The notes below the pieces were generated by a model that did not search any database, had not been told where the DNA came from, and worked only from the letters and a program-made list of their open reading frames with translations. From Flavobacteriales bacterium (GTDB lineage Bacteria > Bacteroidota > Bacteroidia > Flavobacteriales_F > PHOS-HE28), in contig JACJZG010000011.1 in assembly GCA_020635715.1 (NCBI GenBank), positions 81,770 through 145,769 of the forward strand: a DNA stretch of 64,000 nt, in the 5' to 3' direction. Position numbers and translations under genes: made by a program. Positions 1-8,229 of this stretch are shown here, piece after piece (position 1 is the stretch's first letter; every line of letters begins with the position of its first letter).

Positions 1-1
1 C

Positions 2-1876
2 ACGAACAGTTGCGTAGCCGTCATGGAGGGCAACGAACCGGTGGTCATCGCCAACAGTGAAGGAAAGCGTACCACGCCCAGCGTAGTGGCGTTCGTGGAA
101 GGCGGGGAGCGCAAGGTGGGAGACCCTGCGAAACGTCAGGCCATCACCAACCCGACCAATACCATCTTCTCCATCAAGCGGTTCATGGGTAACTCGTATG
201 ACGAGAGCTCGAAGGAGGCGGGGCGTGTTCCGTACAAGGTGGAACGCGGCCCGAACAACACCCCACGGGTGCAGATCGGCGACCGTCAGTACACCCCGCA
301 GGAGATCAGCGCGATGATCCTTCAGAAGATGAAGAAGACGGCGGAGGATTACCTCGGCACCACGGTGTCCGAAGCGGTGATCACCGTACCGGCCTATTTC
401 AACGATGCCCAGCGCCAGGCCACCAAGGAAGCCGGCGAGATCGCTGGATTGAAGGTGCGCCGCATCATCAACGAACCAACTGCGGCAGCACTCGCCTACG
501 GCCTGGACAAGAAGAACAAGGACCAGAAGATCGTGGTCTTCGACTGCGGCGGCGGCACCCACGACGTGAGCGTGCTCGAACTCGGCGACGGTGTCTTCGA
601 GGTGAAGGCCACCGACGGGGACACGCACCTGGGTGGTGATGACTTCGACCAGGTCATCATCGACTGGCTGGCCGAGGAGTTCCAGAAGGACGAAGGCCTG
701 GACCTGCGCAAGGACCCCATGGCCCTGCAGCGCCTGAAGGACGCGGCCGAGAAGGCCAAGATCGAGTTGAGCTCCACCACGAGCAGCGAGATCAACCTGC
801 CGTACATCATGCCGGTCAACGGCATCCCGAAGCACCTGGTGCGCACCCTGAGCCGCGCCAAGTTCGAACAGCTGGCCGATAGCCTGATCAAGCGCACCAT
901 CGCCCCCTGCGAAAGCGCCTTGAAGAACGCTGGCCTGAAGACCAGCGACATAGACGAAGTGATCCTGGTGGGTGGCAGCACCCGCATCCCGGCCATCCAG
1001 GAAGCGGTGAAGAAGTTCTTTGGCAAGGAGCCCAGCAAAGGCGTGAACCCGGATGAGGTGGTGGCCGTTGGTGCCAGCATCCAGGGCGGTGTGCTCACCG
1101 GCGAGGTGAAAGACGTGCTGCTGCTGGACGTGACCCCACTGAGCCTCGGGATCGAGACCATGGGCGGTGTGATGACCAAGTTGATCGAGGCGAACACCAC
1201 GATCCCCACCAAGAAGAGCGAGACCTTCAGCACGGCGAGCGACAGCCAGCCCAGTGTGGAGATCCACGTATTGCAAGGCGAACGTCCCATGGCGAGCGGC
1301 AACCGCACCATCGGTCGCTTCCACCTGGATGGCATCCCTCCCGCACCGCGTGGTGTGCCGCAGATCGAGGTCACCTTCGACATCGACGCGAACGGCATCC
1401 TGCACGTGGGTGCCAAGGACAAGGCGACCGGCAAGGAGCAAAGCATCCGTATCGAGGCGAGCAGTGGCCTGAGCAAGGATGACATCGAGAAGATGAAGAA
1501 AGAGGCCGAAGCCAATGCCGACAGCGACAAGCAGGCCCGTGAGCGCGCCGACAAACTGAACCAGGCGGACAGCCTGATCTTCCAGACCGAGAAGCAGCTG
1601 AAGGACTTTGGCGACAAGATCCCAGCGGAGAAGAAGCAACCGATCGAGGATGCGCTTGGCAAGCTCAAGACGGCTCACGGTGCGCAGGACATCGCCGGCA
1701 TGGACAGCGCCATGGCCGAACTGAACAACGTGTTCGCCGCGGCCAGCGAAGAAATGTACAAGGCCGCACAGGAAGCCCAGACCAGCGGTGCCTCAGGCGG
1801 TGCCCAAGCCGATGCTTCTGGAGACCCCGAAGTGAAGGACGTTGACTTCGAGGAAGTGAAGGACGAGAAGAAGTAA
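2..1876 (+). CDS. dnaK: Chaperone protein DnaK (Hsp70), 5' truncated by the window edge
   Basis: ATP-dependent cytoplasmic Hsp70 chaperone that works with DnaJ and GrpE in protein folding. The reading frame is open from base 2 (TNSCVAV, the end of the first phosphate loop) directly into the ATG at 23, so the true start lies a few codons upstream of the window. Visible features are NEPTAAALAYGLD, the second phosphate loop GGGTHDVSVLE, GGSTRIP, the interdomain linker VLLLDVTPLSLG, a beta-sandwich substrate domain, a lysine- and alanine-rich helical lid and the acidic tail DVDFEEVKDEKK. About 624 of the expected 635-640 residues are present. One oddity is that the usual DLGGGTFDVS reads DCGGGTHDVS here. 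The gene ends at a strong hairpin and faces a convergent gene. Identification is certain from whole-length similarity to the family. Confidence 0.98.
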   Translation, partial: TNSCVAVMEGNEPVVIANSEGKRTTPSVVAFVEGGERKVGDPAKRQAITNPTNTIFSIKRFMGNSYDESSKEAGRVPYKVERGPNNTPRVQIGDRQYTPQEISAMILQKMKKTAEDYLGTTVSEAVITVPAYFNDAQRQATKEAGEIAGLKVRRIINEPTAAALAYGLDKKNKDQKIVVFDCGGGTHDVSVLELGDGVFEVKATDGDTHLGGDDFDQVIIDWLAEEFQKDEGLDLRKDPMALQRLKDAAEKAKIELSSTTSSEINLPYIMPVNGIPKHLVRTLSRAKFEQLADSLIKRTIAPCESALKNAGLKTSDIDEVILVGGSTRIPAIQEAVKKFFGKEPSKGVNPDEVVAVGASIQGGVLTGEVKDVLLLDVTPLSLGIETMGGVMTKLIEANTTIPTKKSETFSTASDSQPSVEIHVLQGERPMASGNRTIGRFHLDGIPPAPRGVPQIEVTFDIDANGILHVGAKDKATGKEQSIRIEASSGLSKDDIEKMKKEAEANADSDKQARERADKLNQADSLIFQTEKQLKDFGDKIPAEKKQPIEDALGKLKTAHGAQDIAGMDSAMAELNNVFAAASEEMYKAAQEAQTSGASGGAQADASGDPEVKDVDFEEVKDEKK

Positions 1877-1895
1877 GGGAACGGACCGAATGCGA

Positions 1896-1923
1896 AAGCC
1901 CCGCGCCGGAAGGTGCGGGGCTT
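1896..1923. terminator. Bidirectional terminator hairpin between dnaK and the MORN protein gene
   Basis: A 9-bp perfect stem (AAGCCCCGC with GCGGGGCTT) lies 20 bp after the dnaK stop and 20 bp from the end of the convergent minus-strand gene. It can serve both. There is no long U-tract. Confidence 0.7.
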
Positions 1924-1942
1924 CGTGTTCCTTGGGGTGCCG

Positions 1943-2680
1943 TCAGCGAACGGTGGCCACGCGGCCGTCCTGGTAATCCTCGTGCTTCACCACGGCCCCG
2001 GCTTGGTCGTAATAGGTCCACGTGCCGATCCGTTGGGTGTCCATCCGTGACGGGTCATAGCGGGCGCGGCCTTCGGAGCGGAGGGCGCCACCAGGGTGGT
2101 ATTCCTTCTGCATGAATTCCACACGCTTGCGATCAACAAGCTGAAGCGTGCTCACGGGCTTGCCGTCCGCTGCGAACAGGTCCATCCGCAGGAAGTAGGG
2201 TTCACTGCGATGCCTTTCCTCGGCGTAGCGCAGGGTGCCATCCACATAATGATCCTCATACTGGACGGAGCGTCCGTCAATGAACTTGGTTTCCGACCGC
2301 AGTTGGCCGTTCCCGTGATAGGTGCGCTGCACGCTCCGAACAGCATCAACGGAGCGGAACTCGCGTTCGATGCTGCCATCGGGGCGGTAGTTCTTGTAGA
2401 TGGTGAGTTGACCGCCGTCGTAATAGCCACGGTGCTTGAGCGAACCATCCTTGTGGTGGTCCTCGACCCAACCCAGACAGGGGTTACCACCGCAAAGCCG
2501 GACGGAGTCACCACCGAGCGCCTTGTTCATGGCATCGTACACGCTGAGGTCCGGTGAAGGGTCATCTCCAACGTCACCCATGACATACAGCTCATCAGAG
2601 GGAAGTTCCTGATCCACCTGAGCATGAGCGGTGGTTGACCCGAACAGAAGGGCCAGGACGGTTAAGAAGGATGGACGCAT
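1943..2680 (-). CDS. Exported MORN-repeat (YwqK-like) protein
   Basis: About 245 residues from the chosen start at 2680, which gives a clean signal peptide (MRPSFLTVLALLFGSTTAHAQ). The frame stays open 36 codons further upstream, but those codons are Arg-rich and do not look like a signal peptide. The mature part holds several degenerate MORN/YwqK-type units: DGSLKHRGYYDGGQL, DGSIEREF, NGQLRSETKFIDG, VDGTLRYAEE, PGGALRSEGRA and IGTWTYYDQAG. Such repeats form beta-hairpin solenoids and are common in Bacteroidota periplasmic or surface proteins of unknown function. The gene is monocistronic and convergent with dnaK. Its upstream region contains one of two pairs of 21-bp-spaced repeats (2732-2760). 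The specific role is unknown. Confidence 0.8.
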   Translation of the reverse strand: MRPSFLTVLALLFGSTTAHAQVDQELPSDELYVMGDVGDDPSPDLSVYDAMNKALGGDSVRLCGGNPCLGWVEDHHKDGSLKHRGYYDGGQLTIYKNYRPDGSIEREFRSVDAVRSVQRTYHGNGQLRSETKFIDGRSVQYEDHYVDGTLRYAEERHRSEPYFLRMDLFAADGKPVSTLQLVDRKRVEFMQKEYHPGGALRSEGRARYDPSRMDTQRIGTWTYYDQAGAVVKHEDYQDGRVATVR

Positions 2681-2731
2681 CGGTGGTTTGAACGGAAGAA
2701 GAGGAACGATGGTTCCAACCACCCAACTCAC

Positions 2732-2760
2732 TCGTCGACGAAAACAAAATATTCGTCGAC
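2732..2760. repeat. Paired repeat TCGTCGAC, 21 bp apart (pair 1)
   Basis: TCGTCGAC occurs at 2732-2739 and 2753-2760, exactly 21 bp (two helical turns) apart and separated by an A-rich spacer. The first copy extends to the palindrome TCGTCGACGA. The pair lies about 50 bp upstream of the minus-strand MORN gene. A second pair with the same 21-bp period is at 2912-2940. The layout suggests operator half-sites on one DNA face; this is inference. Confidence 0.6.
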
Positions 2761-2911
2761 AGATGCGAGAGATTGGGCAGACCGACACGGATCTATGGTC
2801 TGGCCGGCCACCGAAAATCCTAATAAGCTGTTATCCAGCTACTTGAATAGCTTTCCCTCAATCACTGTAAACGAGCTCACCCAGGAAGCTCCAGCTTAGC
2901 AACAGCACCAT

Positions 2912-2940
2912 TCGTCGACACTTTTTATTCATTCATCGAC
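2912..2940. repeat. Paired repeat TCGTCGAC/TCATCGAC, 21 bp apart (pair 2)
   Basis: TTCGTCGACA starts at 2911 and TTCATCGACA at 2932, so the TCRTCGAC cores start at 2912 and 2933, again 21 bp apart. The pair is about 65-90 bp upstream of the likely start of the plus-strand adhesin gene at 3005. The rest of the 324-bp gap (2681-3004) is AT-rich compared with its surroundings, and I see no gene in it. Confidence 0.6.
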
Positions 2941-3120
2941 AAAAAAGATTGACAAATAGCAGCCTTTGTCCAAACCTTCCATTCGCAAACCAACATTCCT
3001 TCACATGAAGCACCTCTTCCAAGAATCGATCCTTGCCTGGGTATCCAAGGCAAGGGAACGCACTGCGGAACCGAGGTCGGTCCATCTGGTCGGCCTTCTC
3101 CCAGCCCGTCCATCACGCTC

Positions 3121-4260
3121 ATGGGCCAAGGTCCTGCGGCTGAGCACCCTGGCTGTATTGATCAGCCTGGTCACATCAGTGCATGGGGACAGACGACCGA
3201 GACCTTCAACAGCTCAGGGACGTTCCTTGTTCCAGCAGGCGTGAGTCAGGTCACGGTGGAATGCTGGGGCGGTGGCGGTCGCGGTGGCACGCGCACCTCC
3301 AATGGCCGGGGCGGCGGCGGTGGCGGCGGAGCCTACGTACGAAGCACGATCAATGTGGTCGAAGGCAACACCTACACGGTGACGGTCGGTTCCGGTAGCA
3401 CCGGAACAGGCGCTGGAGGTGATTCCTGGTTCGGTACGGCGACCACGGTGATGGCCAAGGGTGGCTCTTCCTGCGGTAACAACAGTACGAGCGGGGCCAA
3501 TGGAGGCTCAGCCTCGGCCTCCATCGGAACGGTGAAATACGCCGGTGGTGATGGTGCCAACGCCCCTGGTAGCACAGGCGGCGGAGGTGGATCCTCGGCC
3601 GGTAATGCTGCGAACGGTGCCGATGGCTCCGGCCAAGGCGGTGGAAATGCGCCTGCGGGTGGCGGAGATGGTGGCAATGGCGGTAATGGTTTCATCGCAG
3701 GTGGCCAGGATGGTTCAACGCCTGGTGGTGGTGGTGGTGGTGCCGAACGAGGATGTTGCTCTACAGCATCCGGAGGCGATGGAGCGAATGGTCGCGTCGT
3801 CCTGACCTACACCCCATGCAGCGGTCCTACGATCTCGGTGACCCCGAGCACCCCCACGATCTGCAGCGGAGGAAATGTCGTGCTGACCGCTTCCGGAGCC
3901 AATGCCGGGTATACCTGGTCGCCGGCAACCGGCCTTAGCGCAACGAGCGGCCCCAGCGTGACGGCCAACCCGGCCACTACGACCACATACACGGTGACCG
4001 GCCTGAACACCGGCTGCTCCGTCCCTGGAGCCGCGACCGTAACGGTCAATGTGTCCGCTGGTCCGACCGGAGTTTCCGCGAACAGTTCCGCTACAACGCT
4101 CTGCGCTGGTGGTACGGTGGACCTGACCGGAGCTTACACAGCTCCTCCCTACGACCGTGTTCAGCGAGGATTTCAACAGCGGGCTCGGCTCCTGGTCCAC
4201 GACGAACACCTCTACCGGAGGCACCCCTGCTGCCGCCGCCTGGACCTCGCGCCCCGATAG
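3121..4260 (+). CDS. Glycine-rich domain and PKD-like segment of the broken T9SS cargo protein
   Basis: This open segment of the broken gene encodes a typical Bacteroidota glycine-rich domain (TETFNSSGTFLVPAGVSQ, then about 190 residues dominated by Gly, Ser and Asn, closing with GRVVLTY). A PKD/Ig-like unit follows (SVTPSTPTICSGGNVVLTAS, YTWSPATGLS). The first roughly 20 codons and the last roughly 35 codons are out of frame with the family, so the ATG at 3121 is not the biological start. The glycine-rich fold is found in surface adhesins; the ligand is unknown. Confidence 0.6.
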   Translation: MGQGPAAEHPGCIDQPGHISAWGQTTETFNSSGTFLVPAGVSQVTVECWGGGGRGGTRTSNGRGGGGGGGAYVRSTINVVEGNTYTVTVGSGSTGTGAGGDSWFGTATTVMAKGGSSCGNNSTSGANGGSASASIGTVKYAGGDGANAPGSTGGGGGSSAGNAANGADGSGQGGGNAPAGGGDGGNGGNGFIAGGQDGSTPGGGGGGAERGCCSTASGGDGANGRVVLTYTPCSGPTISVTPSTPTICSGGNVVLTASGANAGYTWSPATGLSATSGPSVTANPATTTTYTVTGLNTGCSVPGAATVTVNVSAGPTGVSANSSATTLCAGGTVDLTGAYTAPPYDRVQRGFQQRARLLVHDEHLYRRHPCCRRLDLAPR

Positions 4261-5050
4261 TTACTTCTACAACGGTTATGGCAGCCCGGATCCGACCTTC
4301 TCGAGCAATGACGCCAGCCCCTTCGTCCTGAGCAATTCCGATGCCCAGGGTTCCGGTACCACGGCCACCACCCTCGTATCCCCGGGGTTCAGCACCGTGG
4401 GATACAGCTCACTTTCGCTCAGCTATTACCACTATTACCGGTACAATGCCTCCGAAAGTGCGAACGTGGACATCTCAACGGATGGCACCAACTGGACCAC
4501 CGAACAGACCTACACGAGCACGCAAGGTGCGGACGACGGCTTCGTCCAGTCAACGGTCGACCTGAGTGCCTATGCCGGACAACCGCAACTCTTCATCAGG
4601 TTCCGATATGATGCGACCTGGGACTGGTGGTGGGCCATCGACAACGTGAGCGTTACCGGCACCCCTGCTCCCACCTCGTTCAGTTGGACCTCCACCCCTG
4701 CCGGATTCACGAGCACGGACCAGAACCCGATGAACGTGACCGTGAACGCGAACACGACCTTCCATTTCACGCCACGCGTCAGACATGCGGAACCACGGCG
4801 AGCACATTGCATTGGTGACCGCCGTTCCAGTGCCCGAACGCGGCACCAATGGTACGCTCGACGTTTGCAGCAGCGATGCTCCAACAAGCCTTCTTGCCGC
4901 TTTGGGTGGCGGAACACCGAATGGCGGTGGTTCCTGGACAGGTCCGAGCCCGGTCAGCGGTGGCATGTACGCACCTGCGACCATGGATCCGGGGGTGTAC
5001 ACCTATACCGTTTCTGCCGCACCTTGCGCGAACGCCAGTTGCCACGGTGA
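4157..5050 (+). CDS. MAM-like segment of the broken T9SS cargo protein
   Basis: The first roughly 205 residues are meaningful: FSEDFNSGLGSWSTTNTS, aromatic beta-strand repeats such as SLSLSYYHYYRYN, and WWWAIDNVSVTGTP, a pattern typical of MAM/concanavalin-like jelly-roll domains in Bacteroidota secreted proteins. After about 4775 the frame becomes Arg-rich nonsense, while meaningful sequence continues in frame 3 (GTNGTLDVCSSDAPTSLLAA, GGSWTGPSPVSGG, VYTYTVSAAP). This marks a frameshift. That continuation is the same repeat type found at the end of the window. Confidence 0.55.
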   Translation: MFSEDFNSGLGSWSTTNTSTGGTPAAAAWTSRPDSYFYNGYGSPDPTFSSNDASPFVLSNSDAQGSGTTATTLVSPGFSTVGYSSLSLSYYHYYRYNASESANVDISTDGTNWTTEQTYTSTQGADDGFVQSTVDLSAYAGQPQLFIRFRYDATWDWWWAIDNVSVTGTPAPTSFSWTSTPAGFTSTDQNPMNVTVNANTTFHFTPRVRHAEPRRAHCIGDRRSSARTRHQWYARRLQQRCSNKPSCRFGWRNTEWRWFLDRSEPGQRWHVRTCDHGSGGVHLYRFCRTLRERQLPR

Positions 5051-5637
5051 ACGTTACTGAACAAGCAGCGACCGCCTGGTATGCTGACGTGGATGGTGAT
5101 GGGATTCGGTGATCCGAACGCGATGGTGATGGCCTGCAGCCAGCCGAGCGACCATGTGGCCGACAACAGCGACTGCGATGACAGCCAGCTGCTGTACGTG
5201 GATGGTGATGGTGACGGATTCGGCACAGGAAGTCCCTGTCGCTTGCGGTGTACCCGACAACACCGACTGCGATGACACCGAGACCCATTACGCAGATACG
5301 GATGGTGATGGCTACGGTGCTGGCGCACCTGTCGCCTGCGGTGTGACCAACAACACGGATGACTGCCCGAGCGTACCCGGCCTGATCGGCTCGAACTGCG
5401 ACGCACAGGCCGGACCTGGCTTCGTGCTCGGCCAACTGAACGGCTCCTGCACCTGTGTAGCCATCGCTTGCACGGAGAACGTGGTGGTCGACCTGCGTTC
5501 CGACGCCAACAGCGAACAGATCGGCTGGGAGATCCTGACCAGAACAGCGACCTGGTGCGATCTGCAGCGGAGGTGCTCCGGATGAGCCTTATCCGCACAA
5601 CATCACCTCGCCGATCACCCCGACCTGCTGCCTGCCC

Positions 5638-6924
5638 GTGGGCTGCTACCGCCTGCGTGTCACGGACACCGGCGGGGACGGCTTCGTGAGCGGCGGCATC
5701 ACCGGTGGTTACCAGTTGCGCGAGGCCGGTGCCAGCGGCGCACGCATCATCGACAACTTCGGGAACTTCACCACGGGAAGCGTGAGCGGTCTTTCAGCGA
5801 GCGTGGACAATGGCGCCTTCTGCCTGCCCACAGGCACTGACAAGCTTCTGTTCAGCAGCTGTGACAAGCTCGACTGGATCGACAACAAGATGATCGTGTG
5901 CCACGCCAATGCGGCCGTATCGGCCGAGTACGGGGTGACCAACACCACCAGTGGTTACGAGTTCTGGTTCTTCGACCCGAACGGCACCTACAGCTTCCGC
6001 CGCTTCCGCAGCCATGCCACCAGCGACGGCTTCGGCCACGGAGCCACCCGTGCCTGCCACTTCAAGGTGAACGGCTGGTACAACAGCATCGGCACCCCGC
6101 ACATCCCTGCCAACATGCTGCTGAACGTGCGCGTGCGCGGTCGTGTGGCCGGCAACAACCTGCCCTTCGGTCCTGCATGCCAGTTCCGGATCGATGCAGC
6201 ACTGGCCGCATGCCCGCATGCCAAGCTCCAGGATGATCCAGCCAACCCGGATGACTACAGCTGTGGTGTCATGCGTGATTTCGGCGGCCCGAGCACGCCT
6301 GCTAACCGCATCTATGCGAACCCGCCCCAGCCGATCCCGGTGGTGGCCAGTAACATGGTGCGCTACCAGTTCCGCTTCCGGATCGTGGCCGAGAACATCT
6401 GCATCGTACGTCCGCCACAGACCAGTGCCCGCATGGTCCTGAACTGGACGAACGGCCCTGCGCTGCAATGCACCAAGACCTATGACGTGGATGTGCGTGT
6501 GAGCCTTGACGGTGGTGCCACCTGGTGCTTCGGCCCGGCTGGTACCGGTCAAGCGGCTGCCTGTGCCGACACGGAGGACTGGGGCAAGATGTGCAAGGTG
6601 ACGATCAACCCCTGCTCGTCCATGAGCAGTGGTGGCAGCAGCATGGCCTTGTCCTCGGACGGTCAGTTCACCATGTACCCGAACCCGAACAGCGGTGAGA
6701 ACCTGCGCTTGAACCTGAGCCAGGTCGCGGCGGATGTGGAATTGGTCAACGTGGACATCTTCGACATGACCGGCAAACGCGTGGTGGCACGCACGGTGAC
6801 CCCGGCGGACGGCCGCGTGAACAGCACGATCGAACTGGATCGCGGATTGCAGAGCGGCATGTACATCGTGCATGTGACCGCTGGCGATGCCGCCTACACC
6901 GAACGCCTGGTGATACAGCACTGA
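5638..6924 (+). CDS. C-terminal segment of the broken cargo protein with type-A T9SS sorting domain
   Basis: An intact 428-codon stretch. Its N-terminal part matches the GDGF-type module (CYRLRVTDTGGDGFVSGG). A Cys-containing beta-rich region follows, and the last roughly 80 residues form a type-A T9SS CTD: FTMYPNPNSGENLRLNLS, VDIFDMTGKRVVART and GLQSGMYIVHVTAGD, ending TERLVIQH. The CTD directs outer-membrane translocation and surface attachment after Sec export. Meaningful sequence starts before the ATG at 5638 (EPYPHNITSPITP), so that ATG is internal to the original gene. Confidence 0.75.
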   Translation: MGCYRLRVTDTGGDGFVSGGITGGYQLREAGASGARIIDNFGNFTTGSVSGLSASVDNGAFCLPTGTDKLLFSSCDKLDWIDNKMIVCHANAAVSAEYGVTNTTSGYEFWFFDPNGTYSFRRFRSHATSDGFGHGATRACHFKVNGWYNSIGTPHIPANMLLNVRVRGRVAGNNLPFGPACQFRIDAALAACPHAKLQDDPANPDDYSCGVMRDFGGPSTPANRIYANPPQPIPVVASNMVRYQFRFRIVAENICIVRPPQTSARMVLNWTNGPALQCTKTYDVDVRVSLDGGATWCFGPAGTGQAAACADTEDWGKMCKVTINPCSSMSSGGSSMALSSDGQFTMYPNPNSGENLRLNLSQVAADVELVNVDIFDMTGKRVVARTVTPADGRVNSTIELDRGLQSGMYIVHVTAGDAAYTERLVIQH

Positions 6925-6944
6925 TCGAAGACGTACTTAACAGG

Positions 6945-6974
6945 AAGAACCCCGGCGTGCCGCCGGGGTTCTTT
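6945..6974. terminator. Bidirectional terminator between convergent genes
   Basis: A stem of at least 11 bp (GAACCCCGGCG with CGCCGGGGTTC, 3-base loop TGC) sits 20 bp after the adhesin stop and is flanked by TTTCATTT. The convergent NamZ-like gene ends at 6994 on the other strand and can use the same hairpin. Confidence 0.75.
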
Positions 6975-6993
6975 CATTTCAAGACCGAGGTGC

Positions 6994-8229
6994 TTATGGA
7001 TAGAGCAGATACTTCGCGCGGGTGGAAGAGAAATGGTCAAGGCCTTCCTTCCACGTGGCGCGAATGGCCTCTTCGCTCATCCCGGCCTCCACCTGCTCGC
7101 GCAGCTTCGGACCGCCAGCCAACTTATCGAAGAAGGGCGTGAAGAACTTCACCCCTTCCTTCGCCGTGGCGCGCATACCGATGAGCCACTGCAGGTTGAT
7201 CCGGTGATCCAGACGGGCCTGGATGGCTCCGTACTCCGCAAGGTCGAGCCCGCTGCACGGCTGGTCCTTGTATGGTGGGTCCTTCGCCCCTGGCATGGAG
7301 CGCGGTGTGAACCGGTAGCGGCCGAGCGTCGACCCCGGATAGCCGATGCACTGGAAGGGCTTGTCCGTCCCGCGACCAACGCTCACGATCGTGCCTTCGA
7401 ACAGGCCAAGGGACGGGTAGAGATACACTGAAGAGGCGTTCGGCAGGTTCGGCGAGGGCTTCACCGGCAGTTCATACAAGGTCGCATGATCATATCCGGC
7501 GCATGGTATCACCGCAAGGTCGCATTGGACACCATTCGCCAGCCAGCCTTCACCATTGATCATCCTGGCGAACTCACCGATGGTCATTCCATGGACCAAT
7601 GGAACGGGATGCATTCCAACGAACGAGCGATGGGCGGGGTCCAGAACGGGACCATCCACATAGAAGCCGTTGGGGTTCGGACGGTCCAATACGACAACGG
7701 GTAAACCGTTCTCCGCTGCAGCCTCCATCACATAGTGCAAGGTGCCGATGTAGGTATAGAAGCGCACACCGACATCCTGGATGTCGAAGAGCAGCAGATC
7801 GACATCGGCGAGCTGTGCTTTCGTTGGCTTCTTGTTCGATCCGTACAAGGATGTCAACGGAAGGCCGGTGCGCGCATCACGTCCATCCTTCACATGTTCA
7901 CCTGCATCCGCATCCCCTCGGAAACCGTGTTCCGGCGCGAAGACCTTCACCACATCCACCTTCAACGCCAGCAAGGAATCGACCAGATGAATGGTGCCGA
8001 TACGTCCGGTCTGGTTCGTTACCACGGCGACGCGCTTGCCCGCCAACAGGGGCAGGTAGTCGACGGTGCGCTCGGCACCGACCTGAAGCGCTGTTCGAAT
8101 GGCCGAGGGTTCATCACCCAACTGCACCGCCTGTGTACGACCACAGGCTGCGAACACCAGGATGGCCGTAAGAGAGGCGCCTATCTTCGCCGCTGCCCAA
8201 GGCCCGCCATCCCTTTGAACGTCGCCCAC
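6994..8229 (-). CDS. namZ: DUF1343 / NamZ-like exo-beta-N-acetylmuramidase, lipoprotein
   Basis: About 411 residues. The N-terminal hydrophobic stretch ends in a lipobox (VFAAC, Cys29), so this is a predicted lipoprotein facing the periplasm. The body is a full DUF1343 domain: LLAGKRVAVVTNQTGR, KVFAPEHGFRGDADAGE, LLLFDIQDVGVRFYTYI, VVLDRPNPNGFYVDGPVLD and YLYPSLGLFEGT. The characterised member, Bacillus NamZ (YbbC), releases terminal MurNAc from peptidoglycan fragments, so a role in cell-wall recycling is likely. Bacteroidota such as Tannerella also use this family for MurNAc salvage. The start codon region overlaps the TTG start of the divergent permease by about 15 bp, so the real start could be slightly internal. 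The next obvious hydrophobic core begins near residue 14. Confidence 0.88.
   Translation of the reverse strand: MGDVQRDGGPWAAAKIGASLTAILVFAACGRTQAVQLGDEPSAIRTALQVGAERTVDYLPLLAGKRVAVVTNQTGRIGTIHLVDSLLALKVDVVKVFAPEHGFRGDADAGEHVKDGRDARTGLPLTSLYGSNKKPTKAQLADVDLLLFDIQDVGVRFYTYIGTLHYVMEAAAENGLPVVVLDRPNPNGFYVDGPVLDPAHRSFVGMHPVPLVHGMTIGEFARMINGEGWLANGVQCDLAVIPCAGYDHATLYELPVKPSPNLPNASSVYLYPSLGLFEGTIVSVGRGTDKPFQCIGYPGSTLGRYRFTPRSMPGAKDPPYKDQPCSGLDLAEYGAIQARLDHRINLQWLIGMRATAKEGVKFFTPFFDKLAGGPKLREQVEAGMSEEAIRATWKEGLDHFSSTRAKYLLYP
8182..8189 (+). promoter_or_regulatory. Possible -7 element (TATCTTCG) for the permease gene
   Basis: TATCTTCG fits TAnnTTTG with one change and lies 25 bp before the TTG start at 8215. 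The identical octamer precedes the PorE-like gene (42352-42359, minus strand). It lies inside the coding start of the divergent NamZ gene. No clear -33 TTTG is visible. Confidence 0.35.

Larger units (their letters stand above)
3005..6924 (+). pseudogene. Large glycine-rich T9SS cargo protein, disrupted by multiple frameshifts
   Basis: This is one secreted-protein gene read in pieces. A signal-peptide-like start (ATG 3005, hydrophobic VLRLSTLAVLISLVTSV) is in frame 2. A shift near 3180 leads to a glycine-rich domain in frame 1 (VPAGVSQVTVECWGGGG onward) and a PKD-like unit. A shift near 4150 leads to a MAM-like region (EDFNSGLGSWS). Two shifts near 4780-4810 lead to a GGSWTGP repeat. Further shifts near 5040, 5105 and 5230 lie in Asp-rich YxDxDGDGxG calcium-type repeats. 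A last shift near 5550 leads into an intact C-terminal half ending in a type-A T9SS sorting domain (MYPNPNSGE, IFDMTGKRV, LQSGMYIVH). At least seven shifts are needed. Either the locus has decayed or the assembly carries indels. The full product would be about 1,300 residues. Confidence 0.75.

Noticed and set aside
3280..3800. The GGTGGC-rich stretch as a DNA repeat or recombination hotspot
   Set aside because: It encodes a known type of glycine-rich protein domain with ordinary variation among units. There is no exact long repeat at DNA level.
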